This document shows, in pieces, positions 14,442 to 17,518 of a DNA stretch of 17,518 nt (its first letter is position 1; the number at the start of each line of letters is the position of its first letter). A program made the position numbers and the translations under genes. Below the pieces are notes generated by a model. It did not search any database. It saw only the letters and a list, made by a program, of their open reading frames with translations, and was not told the DNA's origin. Where the stretch lies: assembly GCA_002440885.1 (NCBI GenBank), contig DJVY01000089.1:18202-35719 (forward strand), written 5' to 3'. Origin of the DNA: Bacteroidales bacterium UBA6244 (GTDB lineage Bacteria > Bacteroidota > Bacteroidia > Bacteroidales > F082).

Positions 14442-14699
14442 TTAATCGCGTGTATATTGCTGGAGGTCGGCATTAACAATTTTCAATATGAAAACAGAAT
14501 GAGGTATCTCAAAGGATTTTTTTATTTCGGTGGTAAGGGCTTTCATCACCAGATCGTACGACCCAAACACCTGGGTACTCATCCCGTTGGTCACCACATC
14601 GATATCCGGATACTGGTTAACACGTAAAATAAAATTTTTTATTGGAGGGATAAACTCTTCTTTTAAAGGATAATAACTTATATCTACTGAAACATTCAT
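14442..14699 (-). CDS. Thiamine-binding protein of the MTH1187/YkoF family
   Basis: The 85-aa protein has the features of the small MTH1187/YkoF fold: an opening beta strand MNVSVDISYYPL, the TNGMSTQVFGSYDLVMKAL segment (37-55) and a final strand VFILKIVNADL. Members form homo-oligomers, and YkoF binds thiamine; for many relatives the ligand is unproven. No signal peptide or membrane segment is seen, so it is cytoplasmic. Its stop is 3 nt before the Pnu transporter ATG and it is the first gene of the four-gene cluster. A -7 element lies about 20 nt upstream. It may act as a chaperone or sensor for the vitamin taken up; this is inference. Confidence 0.82.
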   Translation of the reverse strand: MNVSVDISYYPLKEEFIPPIKNFILRVNQYPDIDVVTNGMSTQVFGSYDLVMKALTTEIKKSFEIPHSVFILKIVNADLQQYTRD

Positions 14700-14718
14700 C
14701 GTAATATTTTTAAGAACA

Positions 14719-14726
14719 CAAAGGTA
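14719..14726 (-). promoter_or_regulatory. -7 element of the vitamin-transport cluster
   Basis: On the minus strand the bases read TACCTTTG, an exact TAnnTTTG, placed 19 nt before the ATG at 14699. No TTG is seen at the -33 distance. The leader would be only about 10-15 nt, too short for a riboswitch. Confidence 0.55.
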
Positions 14727-14742
14727 GTTGTTTTATAATTTC

Positions 14743-14750
14743 TATTTTTG
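14743..14750 (+). promoter_or_regulatory. -7 element of the DUF423-like gene
   Basis: TATTTTTG (14743-14750) matches TAnnTTTG exactly, 15 nt before the ATG at 14766. A TTG at 14728-14730 is only 12 nt upstream, so the -33 element is unclear. The two divergent -7 elements are 16 bp apart. Confidence 0.5.
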
Positions 14751-14765
14751 TTTAAAAAATGACCA

Positions 14766-15176
14766 ATGACTAAACAATTTCTGGTAACGGCGAGCATTTT
14801 AGGAGCAACGACTGTTGTAGCTGGTGCTGTCGGAGCACTTGTATTAGAGGGCAACATCACACAACCTTACCTCAACCAATTCAACTCAGGCCTGTTGTTT
14901 CAGGCATTCACCACAGTTGCCTTATTGGCAGTAACTTTTATGAACCGGTATGTTGTCCGCTCGTATCTCAACGCCATGTACTACCTGTTTGTACTGGGAG
15001 TAGTGCTATACTCAATACCTTCGTATCTTCTTTCGCTGAAAGAACTTACGGGGTCGGTGTTCGACGCCTTAAGTGCCGCACCTCTTATCGGGGCATTGCT
15101 CATGCTGATCGGATGGTTAACCCTTTTTGCTGCCGGCATCAGCTACCACCACAAAAAGAGAAGTAGTAAAGGCTAA
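14766..15176 (+). CDS. Small four-helix membrane protein, DUF423-like
   Basis: The 136-aa product has four hydrophobic segments (about 4-27, 43-60, 69-91 and 104-125) and a basic C-terminal tail (YHHKKRSSKG). The order of features resembles DUF423 (YgdD-type): a glycine/alanine-rich first helix (GATTVVAGAVGALVLEG), a mid-helix NSGLLFQAFTTVALLAVTF, then LFVLGVVLYSIPSYLLSL, and LIGALLMLIGWLTLFAAG. The usual GAFGAHAL and TPxGG signatures are only partly kept, so it is a diverged member. The family has no known function. Its TAA stop overlaps the convergent lolA TAG within CTAA (15173-15176). It is divergent from the thiamine-binding gene. Confidence 0.65.
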   Translation: MTKQFLVTASILGATTVVAGAVGALVLEGNITQPYLNQFNSGLLFQAFTTVALLAVTFMNRYVVRSYLNAMYYLFVLGVVLYSIPSYLLSLKELTGSVFDALSAAPLIGALLMLIGWLTLFAAGISYHHKKRSSKG

Positions 15177-15817
15177 CGCATATCAATTACTTCAACGTCA
15201 GGATAGGCTTTTTCGTTGAAAGTAAAAACTGTGTCGGACAATACCTGATCGGGGATTAGCGAATTGATGTTGTAGGTGAAAATGTTTCCGTTTTTATCAT
15301 AAATAGAGAAACTTTCCAACGACAGTTTTTTGGTGTTCACGATGACGGTCATTTTCTCAAATTTATTTCCCTCTTCAGGCTTCAGGCTGATCGCTTTCAT
15401 GTTTTCATCCTTGCAATTTTTGTCGGTACTAAATCTCGCCTTGTAGTCGCTGCTGTATTTCGACAGGATTTGGGTTGGTGAAATGCTTTCATCGCTGTCT
15501 TCCACATTACTTACCATTACCTCTTCCGAATCAGGGAGATAAGTCCAAACGGTATGTCCATCACAAATAATCATTTGCCCTTCCATCTCAAGCCGGTAGG
15601 CATCGCCCTGAACATAAATCACACCGGATTTTTTTTCATCGATATTCATCTCCACGTTTACCATGGTATAGTCCAGGTCGGCTTTGAAATTAGAATAGGA
15701 AGTGGTTTTGTTTATCACCTCTTCAAGTAGTTTAGCAGCATCTGTATTGCTTTGAGCTACTGTGGTTAAGCTCAACAGGACGATAAAGCCCGATAGCCAT
15801 TTCTTCATAACATTCAT
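15173..15817 (-). CDS. lolA: LolA-like outer-membrane lipoprotein carrier protein
   Basis: LolA carries lipoproteins from the inner-membrane LolCDE complex across the periplasm. This 214-aa protein has a signal peptide (about residues 5-22, ending TVAQS). A curved beta-sheet fold with LolA-like segments follows: LLEEVINKTTSYSNFKADLDYTM, an extended strand KSGVIYVQGDAYRLEMEGQMIICDGHTVWTYLPDSEEVMVSNV, and IDMR at the end. The RLEM and DGHTVWTYLP portions are typical. An ATG three codons in (15808) would give MKKWLSG and may be the true start. It lies 18 nt after ftsK on the same strand. The same ftsK-lolA order occurs in other bacteria, which supports the call. Confidence 0.88.
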   Translation of the reverse strand: MNVMKKWLSGFIVLLSLTTVAQSNTDAAKLLEEVINKTTSYSNFKADLDYTMVNVEMNIDEKKSGVIYVQGDAYRLEMEGQMIICDGHTVWTYLPDSEEVMVSNVEDSDESISPTQILSKYSSDYKARFSTDKNCKDENMKAISLKPEEGNKFEKMTVIVNTKKLSLESFSIYDKNGNIFTYNINSLIPDQVLSDTVFTFNEKAYPDVEVIDMR

Positions 15818-15835
15818 TTTAAATCGGTAAAATTA

Positions 15836-17518
15836 TTATAGATCGTTGTGATCGTCTCTTGCATTCAAATCCTTCAAAAACTGTTCCAAAGCCATTTCAC
15901 TGGCCACTTTCACTTCGCGTGCTTTGCTGCCTTCAAAAGGCCCGACAATTCCGGCAGACTCCAGTTGGTCAATAATACGACCGGCGCGGTTATACCCTAA
16001 CTTTAGTTTTCGCTGGAGCAAAGAAGTAGAACCCTGCTGGGTTTGCACGATAATCAAGGCTGCATCTTCAAAAAGTTCATCCCTTTCTGAAGGATCATAG
16101 TCCTGTTTTGAGTCATTTTCCTCATCCTGGAATTCCGGCAAATGCAAGGCATCAGGATATCCACGCTGTGAGCCAATGTAACTGGTCAGTTTTTCCACCT
16201 CAGGTGTATCGATAAAAGCACATTGAAGCCTGATTAAGTCGCTTCCGGTAGAAAAAAGCATGTCGCCACGTCCAACCAATTGATCGGCACCACCGGTATC
16301 CAGAATGGTACGCGAGTCGATTTTCGAGATCACACGAAAGGCAATACGGGCCGGGAAGTTAGCTTTAATTGTCCCTGTGATGATGTTAACCGAAGGCCGC
16401 TGCGTGGCGATAATAAGGTGAATTCCAACAGCTCTGGCCAGCTGAGCAAGCCGGGTGATAGGCCCTTCAACTTCTTTTCCGGCAGTCATGATGAGGTCGG
16501 CAAATTCATCGATTACCAACACCAGATAAGGTAAAAACCGGTGACCATGCAACGGACTGAGTTTTCGTGAGGTAAATTTCTTGTTGTATTCTTTGATGTT
16601 TCTCACCTGGGCATCTTTGAGCAATTCGTACCTGTTATCCATTTCTATGCTCAACGAGTTCAAGGTACGTACAACTTTTCGGGTGTCGGTGATGATGGCT
16701 TCTTCCGAATCGGGCAGTTTGGCCAGGTAATGCCGCTCGATGCGGGAATAGAGGGTGAGCTCCACTTTTTTGGGATCGACCAGAATAAATTTTAATTCAG
16801 CCGGATGCTTTTTGTACAACAAAGAGGCGATCATGGCATTCAGCCCAACCGATTTACCCTGACCTGTAGCTCCGGCCATAAGCACGTGAGGCATTTTCGC
16901 CAGGTCGGCCACAAAGCTTTCGTTCGATATCGTTTTCCCGATACCAAAAGGAAGTTCGTAGTTGTTGTTTCTGAATTTTTCCGAAGCAAAAATCGACTTC
17001 ATGGAGACGATGGTTGGATTGCGGTTCGGCACTTCAATCCCCACAGTTCCTTTGCCGGGGATAGGCGCAATAATACGAATACCCATTGCCGACAAACTGA
17101 GCGCGATGTCGTCTTCCAGGTTTTTTATGCGTGAAATTCTCACCCCGGGAGCAGGCACAATTTCGTACAGTGTAACCGTTGGCCCGATGGTAGCTTTAAT
17201 CTTGGTAATGGTGATGGCGTAATGCTGAAGCGTCTCAACAATTTTGTCCTTGTTGGCTTCCAACTCATCCTTGTCCACGGTAATTTCGCCAGTGTCGTAC
17301 TCTTCCAGCAGGTCAACAGGTGGCATTTTGTAGTCAGGTAAATCTAGCGTCGGATCAAATTCGGTGTCGACACCAAAATGCGTTCCGGGGGCAAGCTTTG
17401 TTGATTTGGAATCAGAAACGGGTTGTTCGATGGTTAGCTCCAGATCTTCCGTTTTCGTTGGTGTAAGTGAGGATTTATCGGTGATTTCCACGTAGTCATC
17501 TTCCTCTTCTTCTGTCTC
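15836..17518 (-). CDS. ftsK: FtsK/SpoIIIE DNA translocase (N-terminus cut by the window end)
   Basis: FtsK is a divisome-linked DNA pump that moves chromosome ends into daughter cells and helps dimer resolution. The reading frame is open to the last base of the window (560 codons seen), continuing with an acidic E/D-rich linker. A GTG at 17489-17491 is internal, not a start. The N-terminal membrane domain is outside. Seen here are the alpha domain with VTLYEIVPAPGVRISRI, the RecA-like beta domain with Walker A GATGQGKS (16850-16873) and Walker B LVLVIDEFAD (16496-16525), ATQRPSVNIITGTIKANFP, and the C-terminal winged-helix gamma domain (LLQRKLKLGYNRAGRIIDQLE), which in known FtsK reads polarity sequences. 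The Gln in Walker A replaces the more usual Ser. lolA is downstream. Confidence 0.97.
   Translation of the reverse strand, partial: ETEEEEDDYVEITDKSSLTPTKTEDLELTIEQPVSDSKSTKLAPGTHFGVDTEFDPTLDLPDYKMPPVDLLEEYDTGEITVDKDELEANKDKIVETLQHYAITITKIKATIGPTVTLYEIVPAPGVRISRIKNLEDDIALSLSAMGIRIIAPIPGKGTVGIEVPNRNPTIVSMKSIFASEKFRNNNYELPFGIGKTISNESFVADLAKMPHVLMAGATGQGKSVGLNAMIASLLYKKHPAELKFILVDPKKVELTLYSRIERHYLAKLPDSEEAIITDTRKVVRTLNSLSIEMDNRYELLKDAQVRNIKEYNKKFTSRKLSPLHGHRFLPYLVLVIDEFADLIMTAGKEVEGPITRLAQLARAVGIHLIIATQRPSVNIITGTIKANFPARIAFRVISKIDSRTILDTGGADQLVGRGDMLFSTGSDLIRLQCAFIDTPEVEKLTSYIGSQRGYPDALHLPEFQDEENDSKQDYDPSERDELFEDAALIIVQTQQGSTSLLQRKLKLGYNRAGRIIDQLESAGIVGPFEGSKAREVKVASEMALEQFLKDLNARDDHNDL

Noticed and set aside
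14700..14765. TPP riboswitch upstream of the thiamine-binding/Pnu cluster
   Set aside because: The gap is only 66 nt with a promoter element inside it, and no CTGAGA-type core is seen.
17489..17491. GTG as the start of ftsK
   Set aside because: The frame stays open upstream to the window edge with an acidic linker, and FtsK needs an N-terminal membrane domain that is not in the window.
1..17518. Mobile element, CRISPR array, defence system or tRNA gene
   Set aside because: I found no transposase, integrase, direct-repeat array, toxin-antitoxin pair or cloverleaf. Neighbouring genes are conserved core genes with even base composition.

Overview
This window looks like ordinary chromosomal core DNA from a member of the Bacteroidota. 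I infer this from several things seen together. There are lineage-typical protein families (DUF3078, DUF4293, DUF1573, a TonB C-terminal-domain protein). Rho carries a long charged insertion after its N-terminal domain. Strong Shine-Dalgarno sequences are largely absent. Several intergenic regions contain TAnnTTTG-type -7 promoter elements. An order within Bacteroidales/Marinilabiliales or a relative is plausible but not proven. I see no tRNA, rRNA, CRISPR array, insertion sequence, phage gene or att site.

Layout, left to right. Positions 1-1430 (+) hold the tail of an aldehyde dehydrogenase (succinate-semialdehyde type), trmD and rplS, followed by a strong terminator. Positions 1476-3594 (-) hold rmuC and rlmB, overlapping by 8 bp. 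Positions 3653-6019 (+) hold an exported protein with two TonB C-terminal domains, a DUF3078 outer-membrane-type protein, and a metallophosphoesterase whose first codons contain what looks like the DUF3078 terminator. A DUF4293 membrane protein (-) converges on it. Rho (+, 6906-8765) ends in a bidirectional terminator shared with mpl-DUF1573 (-, 8798-10968). A two-domain universal stress protein (+) follows. The segment 12025-14699 (-) is a tight four-gene cluster: thiamine-binding-family protein, Pnu-type vitamin transporter, NadR-like P-loop kinase and a GT4 glycosyltransferase. A DUF423-like membrane protein (+) comes next, and the window closes with lolA and ftsK (-), the latter cut by the window end.

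Functionally the window mixes RNA modification and translation (trmD, rplS, rlmB), transcription termination (rho), envelope and peptidoglycan maintenance (mpl, lolA, DUF3078, TonB-C protein), chromosome handling (ftsK, rmuC) and B-vitamin or NAD-precursor salvage (pnu cluster). I do not see a clearly new multi-gene system. The points most worth a second look are the intrinsic terminator embedded in the active-site codons of the phosphoesterase gene, the loss of a metal-ligand histidine in that same enzyme, and the substrate ambiguity (thiamine or nicotinamide riboside) of the Pnu cluster. Calls on families come from reading motifs by eye; no search was run.
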